Of a stretch of 64,000 nucleotides of DNA, positions 8,079 through 17,241 are shown one piece after another. Each line of letters begins with the position of its first letter. Within the stretch, counting starts at the first letter, position 1. The translations under genes and the position numbers were made by a program. The notes beneath the pieces are model-generated. The model saw only the letters and a program-made list of their open reading frames with translations. It made no database searches and was not told the origin of the DNA. This DNA comes from Methylomonas lenta (GTDB lineage Bacteria > Pseudomonadota > Gammaproteobacteria > Methylococcales > Methylomonadaceae), in assembly GCF_001644015.1 (NCBI RefSeq), contig NZ_LUUI01000105.1, forward strand, positions 1 to 64,000, in the 5' to 3' direction.

Positions 8079-8198
8079 AGATAAAGCCTCCCAGTGGCCT
8101 AAATAAACACGCCCGGTTATTTATACTTATAATGCGGGTAGTCCGGGTCATTAAACAAACTAATTTACTCGGTAATTATAAACCCAAGCCCATTTATC

Positions 8199-9941
8199 AT
8201 GCTGGAATTTATCCAACTTCTCAAGCAGCGTTACCAGACTGTGCAAGCGCAACTGGATAAAAAAAGCCCGCATTTTTTTGAATATTTGCAACGCATAGAA
8301 CAATTGCTCTATGCCGAGGCTTTTATTCGAAAAGGTCGGCTAATTGAAGATAAGCCTAATTTTCCGCTACAAATAGCAGTGATAGGGCCGACTCAAGCCG
8401 GCAAAAGTTCCATCGTCAATTTGCTATTAAATGCCGATCTAGCCGGCGTTAGCCCCTTGGCTGGTTACACTGTGCATGCACAGGGTTTCTGTCATCAGCT
8501 TAATTTAGATGACTGTGACGGCATGCAACATTATTTTGGCCGTTTTCAGGGCTTAACCACGGCTGAACTATCACGCAATCGCTATGATTGTTATGCCATT
8601 AGTGCCAGTCCTACGCAATCAAATTTGTTACCGTCTTGCGTGATATGGGATACACCGGATTTTGATTCTATTGATGCCGCAGATTATCGCGAAGGTGTCA
8701 TCCGCACCCTAGCTTTGGCTGATGTGATTGTGCTGGTTGTCAGCAAGGAAAAGTACGCCGATCAATCGGTCTGGGAGGTGATGCAAACCCTGGCAGACTT
8801 TGCTCAGCCTACCTTGATTTGTCTGAATAAATTAGTCGAAGGCAGTGAAGACTTGGTTTTGCAATCACTAAGGCAAAAATGGCAGCAATGCCGCAGCGAT
8901 GCGATGCCCCCCGTAATACCGATGTTGTTTCAAAAGCCCTCCGCATTACCGGATTGGCCGGCCGCAGAACAGCAGCAATTGTTTGCGTTAGCCAGACAGG
9001 TACAACATAAAAAACACGCTCAGCATCAACAGCAGTTTATTCAAAGTTTTTGGCTGCAATGGTTAGAGCCTGTATTTAGCGAGCATCAATCTCAGCGAAA
9101 TTGGCAAATGCTGGTTGATCAGTGTCTGGAGCAGGCAATAGCCGCTTATCGACGTGATTTTCTCGATCATCCGCATCACTATCATACCTTTCAGGTCGCA
9201 TTGCTGAATCTGTTGGATCTGCTGGAAATTCCCGGCCTTGCCAATATACTCAGTAAAACCCGACGGGTTATGACGTGGCCAATGCGTAAGCTGATGAGGT
9301 TGGGGAGAGGGGGATTTCATGCCAGCCCTGATCTGGAAATCACTACATTGAATCAGATTGGTGAGCACGTCATGATTCAGTTGGCTGACAAGCTATTGGA
9401 GAAAACAGAATCGGAAGCTGAAAATGTAAGCTGGTGGCGAGATACCGCTATTGTAATGCGTCAAAAAAGAACAGGTTTATTGCAAGGTTTTCAACAAGCT
9501 GTCGTGACTTATCATAGCGGGTTTCAATTAGATGTCGAGGCTGCTGCACATCGCTTGTATTACAAATTAGAAGAGCAGCCGATGGTGTTAAACAGCTTGC
9601 GTGCAACGCGATTATCTACTGATGCTGGCGCGATGATTTTAGCGATTCATGCCGGTGGCATCGGGGTACATGACTTATTTATTACACCCTTGATGCTAAG
9701 CGTCACCTCATTATTGGCAGAAAGTGCCATTGGCAGTTACATGCAGCGCGTGGAAGCCGAATTAAAACAACATCAGCTGCAGACGGTTAAATACCAGTTG
9801 TTTCAGGAAAATTTACGCGATCAGCTTTATCAGTTGCCGCAGCAAAGTCATTCCACCCGTCGTTTTAATATTAGCGAGCAACAATGCCAGCAGGTCGAAC
9901 TAGCGTTAAAAGAGAAAAAACATGGCTTACGATTACTCTGA
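8199..9941 (+). CDS. Dynamin-like GTPase, first of a pair
   Basis: The 580-residue protein has a GTPase domain in its first half: P-loop GPTQAGKS (63-70), G3 DTPD (151-154) in DTPDFDS, and G4-like NKL (200-202). A long helical region with predicted coiled coil follows. There is a hydrophobic stretch near the C-terminus (about 475-510, LFITPLMLSVTSLLAESAIG) that could insert in or lie on the membrane. The layout resembles bacterial dynamin-like or YfjP-type GTPases. The last 20 nt overlap the start of a second GTPase gene, which suggests coupled synthesis and a heteromeric complex. The biological role is unknown. Confidence 0.8.
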   Translation: MLEFIQLLKQRYQTVQAQLDKKSPHFFEYLQRIEQLLYAEAFIRKGRLIEDKPNFPLQIAVIGPTQAGKSSIVNLLLNADLAGVSPLAGYTVHAQGFCHQLNLDDCDGMQHYFGRFQGLTTAELSRNRYDCYAISASPTQSNLLPSCVIWDTPDFDSIDAADYREGVIRTLALADVIVLVVSKEKYADQSVWEVMQTLADFAQPTLICLNKLVEGSEDLVLQSLRQKWQQCRSDAMPPVIPMLFQKPSALPDWPAAEQQQLFALARQVQHKKHAQHQQQFIQSFWLQWLEPVFSEHQSQRNWQMLVDQCLEQAIAAYRRDFLDHPHHYHTFQVALLNLLDLLEIPGLANILSKTRRVMTWPMRKLMRLGRGGFHASPDLEITTLNQIGEHVMIQLADKLLEKTESEAENVSWWRDTAIVMRQKRTGLLQGFQQAVVTYHSGFQLDVEAAAHRLYYKLEEQPMVLNSLRATRLSTDAGAMILAIHAGGIGVHDLFITPLMLSVTSLLAESAIGSYMQRVEAELKQHQLQTVKYQLFQENLRDQLYQLPQQSHSTRRFNISEQQCQQVELALKEKKHGLRLL

Positions 9942-11496
9942 ACTTTTAGCCCAGGCGCAAAACTGGGCACATACAGCCATAGATCGGGGATTTCTTAAAC
10001 AAACCAGTGCCAGCGAACTGTTTGAGCTTGATCTCCGTAGTCCTGAACAATTGTTCGCAACCGCTGATAACCAAGCCAGACCTTTGATCGTGGCATTTAT
10101 TGGCGGCACCGGCGTTGGCAAAAGCTCGTTATTAAATCGACTGGCAGGGCAGGCCATAGCTAAAGCGGGTATAGAAAGACCTACCTCGCGGGAAGTGACG
10201 CTTTACCATCATCAAGCTTTACATCTCAACCAATTGCCGGCTAATTTGCCATTGGATAAAACCAGAGTCAGCCAGCATGAAAACTCGCAGAACAGTCATA
10301 TCGTTTGGATTGATATGCCTGATTTTGATAGTGTAGAACTGGGCAACAAGGCGTTAGTATTGCAGTGGTTACCCCATATTGATGTGTTGCTGTATGTGGT
10401 CAGTCCTGAACGTTACCGCGATAACAAAGCCTGGCAATTACTGCAAGCCGAGGGTTGCAAACATGCCTGGCTGTTTGTCATGAATCAATGGGACAGAGCG
10501 GTGCCCAGTCAACTGGATGACTTTAAACAGCAGCTGAGTAAAGCAGGATTTACTGATCCGATTGTGCTGTTTACTAGTTGCACCGAACCCGATAACGATA
10601 ATTTTTCAGAGTTACTCGCACAGCTCAATGCTTTGTCGACCCAGCAAACGATGCTACAAATGACGCAGCATAATAAACGCTTGCGTCTGCAGAGTTTAAG
10701 CAATATCTTGCAGTCGTTTTTGCAGCAGCTTAATCAGCAAGACTTTGCCTTTGTGCGCCAACAAATCGATGATCACTGGCAGCAAACAGAAACAACTTTT
10801 CATCAAGGCTTAGCATGGATTCTAAAATCGCATGCCGAGACTTTAGCCGGCAGGCAGGATAATAAATCCGAAATCAAAGTATGGGATGATTGGGCGCAAA
10901 CACGATTGAATGATGTATTGGAAGACACTTTGCAGATAGCCCATCAGTCCAATATTTTAATCAGGGCTTTAAAGCCGGAGCTGGATAACATAAAAAAAAG
11001 CAGCGCAAAAAATGCTGCGCAACAAATTGTCTTGTCAGGTCGGCAAGCTTTGTTAAACCCGGGTAGCACTTTGCAGCGTTTTTTGCTGCGATTGACAGCA
11101 ATTTGTGAAACCCTGCTACCACTGCTGGCCATGTTCATCGTGGGCTATCAAGTTTTTTCCAGATATTACCAGAGTGCCTTTGAATCCATGGCCTATCTAG
11201 GCGTGGATTTTGCCGTTCATAGTGTGCTATTGATTGCATTAAGCTGGTTAATCCCTTTTTTCCTGCATAAAAAAATGCAACCCTCTTTAGAAAAGGCAGC
11301 TTTTTCAGGCCTAAATAAAGGTTTAACTCAAGTCATGATCAATATACGTGCTGAAATAGAACAGTCATTACTAAATGTTGAGCAGGGGAAACTGAATTGT
11401 CAGCAAGAGTTACTGGAAATAATCAATAAAACCCAAGCTGATACGCAGGATTTCGGAACAAATGATGCTTTATTGCAACGGGTTTTATTGCGTTAG
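9922..11496 (+). CDS. Membrane-associated GTPase, second of the pair
   Basis: The 524-residue protein carries P-loop GGTGVGKS (61-68), a possible switch Thr in RPTSREVT, G3 DMPD (131-134) and a full G4 NQWD (188-191). A helical stalk follows. Two hydrophobic segments at about 390-415 (ICETLLPLLAMFIVGYQVF) and 430-450 (VHSVLLIALSWLIPFFL) form a probable transmembrane hairpin. DMPDFDS here parallels DTPDFDS in its partner, so the pair probably arose by duplication. It overlaps the upstream gene by 20 nt. A membrane-remodelling or stress role is plausible by analogy with two-component bacterial dynamins but is not shown. Confidence 0.8.
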   Translation: MAYDYSELLAQAQNWAHTAIDRGFLKQTSASELFELDLRSPEQLFATADNQARPLIVAFIGGTGVGKSSLLNRLAGQAIAKAGIERPTSREVTLYHHQALHLNQLPANLPLDKTRVSQHENSQNSHIVWIDMPDFDSVELGNKALVLQWLPHIDVLLYVVSPERYRDNKAWQLLQAEGCKHAWLFVMNQWDRAVPSQLDDFKQQLSKAGFTDPIVLFTSCTEPDNDNFSELLAQLNALSTQQTMLQMTQHNKRLRLQSLSNILQSFLQQLNQQDFAFVRQQIDDHWQQTETTFHQGLAWILKSHAETLAGRQDNKSEIKVWDDWAQTRLNDVLEDTLQIAHQSNILIRALKPELDNIKKSSAKNAAQQIVLSGRQALLNPGSTLQRFLLRLTAICETLLPLLAMFIVGYQVFSRYYQSAFESMAYLGVDFAVHSVLLIALSWLIPFFLHKKMQPSLEKAAFSGLNKGLTQVMINIRAEIEQSLLNVEQGKLNCQQELLEIINKTQADTQDFGTNDALLQRVLLR

Positions 11497-11606
11497 AGAA
11501 TAATTGGAGCAGGCGTCTAAGGACGTTCAGAAGTCAATTACACTACTGCACCGATGACTCCCGATGTACAATTCGAATTTGCACTTTTTATAACTACGAC
11601 TAATTT

Positions 11607-12071
11607 ATGGCATTTGAACAACTTTCATCCCTCAGAGATGAGCTTGCAAAACAAGCGGCCACTGAGAAAGCATTAAAAAAACAAAAGCAGGCCAGTAATG
11701 GAACATCAGCACCGAAGTCCAGCAAAGTTGATCCGCTAGTGCTGGTGATCGGAATGCTGCAGAAAAAATTCCCTCTAGCATTCCCGAAAAAACCTGCCGC
11801 CAAAGTTCCGCTTAAAATAGGTATTCATAAAGACATTCTTGAGCAAGCTGAACAATTGGGTATCGATAAAAAAGACATACGCGCGGCGATTAAAACCTGG
11901 TGTTGGGGTAATCGTTACTGGGAATGTATGCTGGAAAATGCCGCCAGGGTCGACTTGAATGGCGATACGGTGGGGCAAGTAACCAAAGTAGATGCTGAGC
12001 AGGCAGAACTGTTGAAAAAAAGACGGCAAAAAAAGTCCAAACCAGAAGTGCAGCCCAGCGAGAGTGTCTAG
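11607..12071 (+). CDS. ProQ/FinO-domain RNA-binding protein
   Basis: The 154-residue protein has a variable charged N-terminus (about 1-45) and a ProQ/FinO domain (about 50-130) containing FPLAFPKKPAAKVPLKIGI, DILEQAEQLGIDKKDIRAAI and WCWGNRYWECM. A short Lys/Arg-rich tail follows. Proteins of this family bind structured RNAs and small-RNA/mRNA pairs. It is shorter than enteric ProQ and lacks its C-terminal Tudor-like domain. It follows the GTPase pair after a 110-nt gap, so it probably has its own promoter. Confidence 0.88.
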   Translation: MAFEQLSSLRDELAKQAATEKALKKQKQASNGTSAPKSSKVDPLVLVIGMLQKKFPLAFPKKPAAKVPLKIGIHKDILEQAEQLGIDKKDIRAAIKTWCWGNRYWECMLENAARVDLNGDTVGQVTKVDAEQAELLKKRRQKKSKPEVQPSESV

Positions 12072-12147
12072 CCTTGATCCTGACGGCAATCAGCTGGAGC
12101 TGATTCGCAGCCAAATTTAGGAATGCGCATGAAACAAGTTCGCCATC

Positions 12148-12194
12148 TGTAGGTGCGAATTCATTCGCACTGTGCGGATAAATCCACACCTACA
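12148..12194. repeat. REP/BIME-like composite inverted repeat
   Basis: An outer stem pairs TGTAGGTG (12148-12155) with CACCTACA (12187-12194). Inside are two smaller hairpins: gtgcgaat-tc-attcgcac (12153-12170, overlapping the outer arm) and gtgcggat-aa-atccacac with one mismatch. This cruciform architecture is that of extragenic palindromic elements. I see no second copy in the window. Confidence 0.6.
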
Positions 12195-12316
12195 CCGGAT
12201 TTTTGCATAGGATATTTCATGCACATTCCTAAAGTTATTTTATGAGCGTTCCTTAGTTACACGACCAGTATTTCAAATTCACACACCCTATTGACTCTAA
12301 ATATAGGTATCCAGTT

Positions 12317-13177
12317 ATGTCATTTCCCAAATCCTTGGAATACGGCGGCCATGCCCTGGTTTGGTCCGGCGATTGGACGCCCGACGGGGCGCGAAAAGCT
12401 ATCAGCGGCGCGGCGCGGGCTGGCTATGATTATATCGAAATCGCCCTGTTAGACCCGTGGCAAGTCGATGTTGCGTTAACCAAAGATCTGCTACAAGAAT
12501 TTAATCTGCGGGCACATGCTTCGCTGGGTTTATCCGCTACTACCGATGTCACCAGCACCAACCCGTCTATCGTAGCCAAAGGCGACGAATTGCTCCGCAA
12601 AGCGACCGATGTGCTTTATGCCCTTGGTGGTACAGAACTGTGTGGGGTGATTTATTGCGCGTTGGGTAAATATGCAGGGCCGGCATCAAAAGAAAACCGA
12701 GCCAATTCGGTTGCCGCCATGCAGCGTCTGGCTGACTATGCGGCCGATAAAGGTATTAATATTGACCTGGAAGTTGTCAATCGCTATGAAACCAATATCA
12801 TGAATACGGGTATTGAAGGACTGGCCTTTCTGGATGAGGTCAATCGCTCCAACGCTTATTTGCACCTGGATACCTATCACATGAATATCGAGGAAGATGG
12901 CATGGAAAAATCGGTGCTCGCTGCCCGAGACCGATTGGGTTATGTACACATCGGTGAAAGCCATCGGGGTTATTTAGGGACCGGCAATGTCAACTTCGAT
13001 GCGTTTTTTAATGCACTGAAAAAAATCAACTACCAAGGCCCGATTACATTTGAATCGTTTTCTGCCGAAGTGGTGGATCCCAAACTGTCCAATACGCTAT
13101 GTGTATGGCGCAATCTTTGGCATGATTCGGATGATCTGGCACAAAAGGCGCTAATGTTTATGAAACAGCGCTATTAG
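12317..13177 (+). CDS. Sugar-phosphate isomerase/epimerase (D-tagatose/D-psicose 3-epimerase-like)
   Basis: The 286-residue protein has the AP-endonuclease-2/xylose-isomerase-like TIM barrel. The metal-binding residues are visible in order: Glu in IDLEVVNRYE, Asp in HLDTYHMN, His in HIGESHRG and Glu in ITFESFSAE. This arrangement and the length match ketose 3-epimerases of the IolE/DTE group. The substrate cannot be fixed from sequence. The YqiA-like esterase gene follows after 3 nt, so they form an operon. Confidence 0.82.
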   Translation: MSFPKSLEYGGHALVWSGDWTPDGARKAISGAARAGYDYIEIALLDPWQVDVALTKDLLQEFNLRAHASLGLSATTDVTSTNPSIVAKGDELLRKATDVLYALGGTELCGVIYCALGKYAGPASKENRANSVAAMQRLADYAADKGINIDLEVVNRYETNIMNTGIEGLAFLDEVNRSNAYLHLDTYHMNIEEDGMEKSVLAARDRLGYVHIGESHRGYLGTGNVNFDAFFNALKKINYQGPITFESFSAEVVDPKLSNTLCVWRNLWHDSDDLAQKALMFMKQRY

Positions 13178-13180
13178 CTT

Positions 13181-13795
13181 ATGAAGAAAGCAATTATTTA
13201 CCTGCATGGTTTTAATTCGGCATCAATTGATTTAGACGGCAATTTGCTGACCAAAAAAGAAAAGTTGTTGGTCTTGCAAACATTTTGCGCCGACCATGAT
13301 GTGCTGTTTTTTACCCCGAATATCGATTACCGCGATTTTCAAAATCTGGTTGAGGACATGCTGTATGAATGGAATCAATTTTTGGATCAGGGTTATGAGG
13401 TTATTTTTATGGGCTCATCCATGGGTGGCTTTGCCAGCGAATACCTGGCCATGAAAACCGGCAGCAAGGCTATTATGATTAACCCGGTGATTAGTCCTAC
13501 TGAGTTGTTACCGCAGTTTATAGGCGTCAGCGAAAATCTCGAAACCGGACAGCCTTATGAGTGGAATCAGCTTTATTGTCAGCAATATCACGCTTATGAA
13601 CAAGAGCTTGCAAATCACTCGCAGTCTATCGACAGAACCATACTTTTAGATAGGGCCGATGAATTACTGGATGTGGAAAAAACAAGTTTGAAGTATCAAT
13701 CGATCGCACAAGTCATAGTCTTTGAAGCAGGTTCGCACAGTTTTGAACATATGCGCCAGGCTTTGCCAGTTGTGGAGAAGGTGATTTTTCCCTAA
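13181..13795 (+). CDS. YqiA/YcfP-type alpha/beta-hydrolase
   Basis: The 204-residue protein starts with IIYLHGFNSA (oxyanion-hole region) and has a nucleophile elbow GSSMGG. A later Asp (LLDRADELLD) and His (AGSHSFEH) complete a catalytic triad. This is the layout of the small YqiA/YcfP esterase family. The start lies 3 nt after the epimerase stop. Substrate unknown. Confidence 0.8.
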   Translation: MKKAIIYLHGFNSASIDLDGNLLTKKEKLLVLQTFCADHDVLFFTPNIDYRDFQNLVEDMLYEWNQFLDQGYEVIFMGSSMGGFASEYLAMKTGSKAIMINPVISPTELLPQFIGVSENLETGQPYEWNQLYCQQYHAYEQELANHSQSIDRTILLDRADELLDVEKTSLKYQSIAQVIVFEAGSHSFEHMRQALPVVEKVIFP

Positions 13796-13982
13796 GTCCA
13801 TCTCCGAACACCCACTCAGTCCAACCCTTAAAACAGCTTCTTAGTATTTAATTTGCCGGTTTGAGCAAAATTAAGTCACAATTGAAAAACGCTGTCCTGC
13901 TTTCATTATTTTGAGGGATCAGGTTTAGCACATGGCGTTTCCTTTCTTCTCGACCTTGGTTGTTTGATCAGCCGCTAAATTT

Positions 13983-15656
13983 ATGGATGACGACAAAACC
14001 ATTATCAAACCCAAACAGGTCGTCAATGTTCCTTTAGATGATGACCGTACAGTATTGGCGAAAATCGCACACCCACAGTTGGTGGTTGATTTGCTTAATA
14101 CTCAGGGTCAGATTCTCAATCAGTTCAGTTTCTCTGAACGTTTTACCGTGGGTCGGGCGGAGAATAACAATATTGTGGTTGCTCACGATGCTGTGAGTCG
14201 AAATCATTTGGAAATCAAGCCGGAAGCTGGCCGCTGGTATTTAGTGAATCTAAAAAGTACCAATGGTATCTATATTGATGGCCGCTTAATACAAAATACC
14301 GAAGAACTGCATTTTCCGGTTTTGATTGCTTTAGGCGTAACGGGTGTTTATCTACGAATTCAAATCAAAACGTCTGACAGCATGAATACTGTGTTGCCTT
14401 CAGCTCAGTCGTCAGATTCTACGCTTGCTGTAAATCCAACCAGCGCGTCTTCGATACATCGCGATGTATCTCAATCCGCTATCGAGGCTAGACTTTTAGC
14501 AGCGGAAGATACTGATGATATGGGTGATTACACCCTAATGGCACGTCGGGTGATACATAAAGACCGCGTGAAGCGTGCAAAAAGCTATAAGAAGGTGATT
14601 GGCTGGTTGCTAGGCTTGTGTGGAGTTGCCGTTGGCTTAGTGACTTATCAACATATAGCCTTACAAAACACGCAACAGTTAGCGCTGGATATGTTCTATG
14701 ACATTAAAACCCTGGAAGTGAGTTTATCGCAAGCCGACCTTAAGCTGGATGAAAATGCTGAGCTGCTGGATAAAACTCTACAGGCCATCAACAGCGAAAA
14801 ATTGCGTATTTCACAAGAGGATTTGAAATTACAGCAGGAAAAAATTGCAGCCGAAAAATTGCGCATGCGGCAGGAGAGAGTGCGTTTAGCCAATATGAAG
14901 GCCAAATACCGAAAATATGTTGAACAGGCGAATAGCCTACGATTAAGGTTTCCCACCGACAAACAATATGAATCTGAATTGATTGCAAAGGTGGCGCGTG
15001 AATTAGGTGAGAGCGAATTAGAGTTGCCGGAAGATTTTGTGGCTGAGGTTAGAAAATATATTCAATATTGGCAAAGTACCTCACGATTAAACACGGCCAT
15101 CAATAATATGGAACAAAATAATTTATTACCCTTGGTGACGTCCGCATTGGAACAACAGGGTTTACCGTTATATTTTATCTATCTGCCTTTGCAAGAAAGT
15201 AATTACGATATCAATGCGATAGGACCGGAAACCCGTTATGGTATTGCCAAGGGCGCCTGGCAATTATTGGCAGGTACTGGGCAGGATTTTGGCGTGACCC
15301 CAGGGCCACTAGCGGATGTGCGCGAATATGATGAACAAGACGGACGATTTGATTTTGCGCAAGCAACCCGGGCAGCGACCAAGTATCTCAAAAAGATTTA
15401 CAGTACGGAGGCGCAGGCATCCGGCTTATTAGTCATGGCTAGTTACAATTATGGCGATAACCGGGTGAAAAGCATGATTAAACAGATGCCGGATAACCCA
15501 CGCGATAGAAATTTTTGGAAGTTTTTACAGAGCTACGAGCTGCCGACGGAAACACGCGATTATGTATTTTTTATTTTTTCTGCCGCTGTGATAGGGGAGG
15601 ATCCCCAGCATTTTGGATTTAAGTTCAATCCACCGTTGTATAAGCCGGAATCGTAA
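13983..15656 (+). CDS. FHA domain - transmembrane - lytic transglycosylase fusion
   Basis: The 557-residue protein has three parts. An N-terminal FHA domain (about 45-115) shows FTVGRAENNNIVV, SRNHLEI and LKSTNGIYIDG, which bind phosphothreonine. A single membrane helix lies near 205-225 (VIGWLLGLCGVAVGLVTY), followed by a coiled coil (about 240-320). The C-terminal part (about 380-510) is an SLT-type transglycosylase-like domain with catalytic Glu-405 in LPLQESNYD, a GAWQL segment and MASYNYG. The topology puts FHA in the cytoplasm and the transglycosylase in the periplasm, so it could pass a phosphorylation signal to peptidoglycan cleavage. No Ser/Thr kinase is in the window. The ATG lacks a clear ribosome site. 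Confidence 0.85.
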   Translation: MDDDKTIIKPKQVVNVPLDDDRTVLAKIAHPQLVVDLLNTQGQILNQFSFSERFTVGRAENNNIVVAHDAVSRNHLEIKPEAGRWYLVNLKSTNGIYIDGRLIQNTEELHFPVLIALGVTGVYLRIQIKTSDSMNTVLPSAQSSDSTLAVNPTSASSIHRDVSQSAIEARLLAAEDTDDMGDYTLMARRVIHKDRVKRAKSYKKVIGWLLGLCGVAVGLVTYQHIALQNTQQLALDMFYDIKTLEVSLSQADLKLDENAELLDKTLQAINSEKLRISQEDLKLQQEKIAAEKLRMRQERVRLANMKAKYRKYVEQANSLRLRFPTDKQYESELIAKVARELGESELELPEDFVAEVRKYIQYWQSTSRLNTAINNMEQNNLLPLVTSALEQQGLPLYFIYLPLQESNYDINAIGPETRYGIAKGAWQLLAGTGQDFGVTPGPLADVREYDEQDGRFDFAQATRAATKYLKKIYSTEAQASGLLVMASYNYGDNRVKSMIKQMPDNPRDRNFWKFLQSYELPTETRDYVFFIFSAAVIGEDPQHFGFKFNPPLYKPES

Positions 15657-15748
15657 TTCTTAGTAACAAGGCAGGATAGACACGATTTTCGTGCCTAAAC
15701 TACTTTGTAAATCCAGGGCTGTTTACTAACGCTGACCCAGCTTTACGG

Positions 15749-17137
15749 TTACTTCCATTGGGATTTATGCACATTAAAGCTACGGCCTTTGATCTTGCCG
15801 TTCTTTAAACACGCTAAGGCCTTGTTACTACTTTGGCGTTTTATGGCGACATAAGCTTGATTATCAAATACGTCGATTTTACCCACATCACTACCGGCAA
15901 TGCCCGCTGTGCCGGTTAAAGCACCTAAAATATCGCCGGGTCGCACTTTTTGTTTGCGACCACCGTCTATCCATAATGTGATCATGGGTGGCTCAAAACG
16001 TTGTTCATAAGCAATTTTAAACGGGGCGATGTCATCCCAATGCGCCGACATCGATAGATAATCTTCAAGCGCTTTAACCCGATTCATTTCGGCTTCGCTA
16101 CATAAACTGAGTGCCAAGCCTTTTTGACCGGCCCGGCCGGTGCGACCAATACGGTGTACGTAAACTTCCGGGTCCCAGGGCAATTCATAGTTAATCACGG
16201 CTTGCATGTCTTTGATATCCAGTCCGCGGGCTGCCACATCAGTGGCTACCAGGATAGAACAACTTTTATTGGCAAATCTGACCAACACCTGATCGCGCTC
16301 TTTTTGTTCCAGATCGCCATGCAGAGCTTGCACGGAAAAACCGCAAGTCGTTAAAGTGCTCGCTACATCCTGACATTCACGTTTGGTATTACAAAACACC
16401 ACGGTAGATTCGGGTCGATGATAAGCCAGCAAATAGCCTAGGGCGTTCAGTCTCTTTGATTTTTCTACCTGATGGAAGTGTTGTTCAATCGGATTGTCGT
16501 GATGACTGGTTTCGACACTGACCGAGATAGGCTTAAATTGAAATTTTTGACTCATGTCCCGAATCGGATCGGCGTAGGTGGCCGAGAACATCAGAGTCTG
16601 ACGGTGGTTGGGCGTATAGGAAATAATATCGCTAATGATGTCTGCAAAACCCATATCCAGCATGCGATCGGCTTCATCCAGCACCAGGACTTTTAAATGA
16701 TCCGGACGTAAACTCTGTTTTTGCAGATGCTCTTGCAAACGCCCCGGCGTGCCAACCACCACATGCGCACCATATTGCAATGAGTCTCGTTGTGGAGCAA
16801 AAGGCGTACCGCCACACAAAGCCAATACTTTGATATTTTGGGTAAAGCGGGCAAGTTGCCGAATTTCTTTGCAGACTTGATCGGCCAATTCGCGGGTAGG
16901 GCATACCACCATGGCTTGCACTTTAAAACTACTCAAATCCAATCTGGATAACAAGCCAATACCAAAGGCTGCGGTTTTACCACTGCCGGTTTTGGCCTGC
17001 GCAATCACGTCGCGGCCTTCAAGGATATGCGGCAGACTTTCAGCTTGTATCGGGGTTAAATGGGTGTAACCCAGTGACTCGATGTTTTCAAGCAGGGCGG
17101 TTTTTAAGGGTAATGAAGAAAATTCAACTGTATTCAC
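15749..17137 (-). CDS. dbpA: DEAD-box RNA helicase DbpA
   Basis: The 462-residue helicase has motif I AKTGSGKT, motif II DEAD (VLDEADRMLDMGF), motif III SAT and motif VI HRIGRTGRAG. The C-terminal DbpA-type RNA-binding domain (about 385-462; ITLWIDGGRKQKVRPGDILGAL) directs it to hairpin 92 of 23S rRNA during large-subunit assembly. The length matches E. coli DbpA. The start is GTG at 17137; no ATG precedes the Q-motif region. It stands alone, convergent with the FHA-transglycosylase gene. Confidence 0.93.
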   Translation of the reverse strand: MNTVEFSSLPLKTALLENIESLGYTHLTPIQAESLPHILEGRDVIAQAKTGSGKTAAFGIGLLSRLDLSSFKVQAMVVCPTRELADQVCKEIRQLARFTQNIKVLALCGGTPFAPQRDSLQYGAHVVVGTPGRLQEHLQKQSLRPDHLKVLVLDEADRMLDMGFADIISDIISYTPNHRQTLMFSATYADPIRDMSQKFQFKPISVSVETSHHDNPIEQHFHQVEKSKRLNALGYLLAYHRPESTVVFCNTKRECQDVASTLTTCGFSVQALHGDLEQKERDQVLVRFANKSCSILVATDVAARGLDIKDMQAVINYELPWDPEVYVHRIGRTGRAGQKGLALSLCSEAEMNRVKALEDYLSMSAHWDDIAPFKIAYEQRFEPPMITLWIDGGRKQKVRPGDILGALTGTAGIAGSDVGKIDVFDNQAYVAIKRQSSNKALACLKNGKIKGRSFNVHKSQWK

Positions 17138-17241
17138 AAAGGCTCTAATATCAAAGGGATGCGGGCAATCATAACAGAGTTAGCCCTTTCCTTAGTAAGC
17201 CGTTGCACGCTACAGCAGTATTATTTCTAGTCGTTAAAAGG

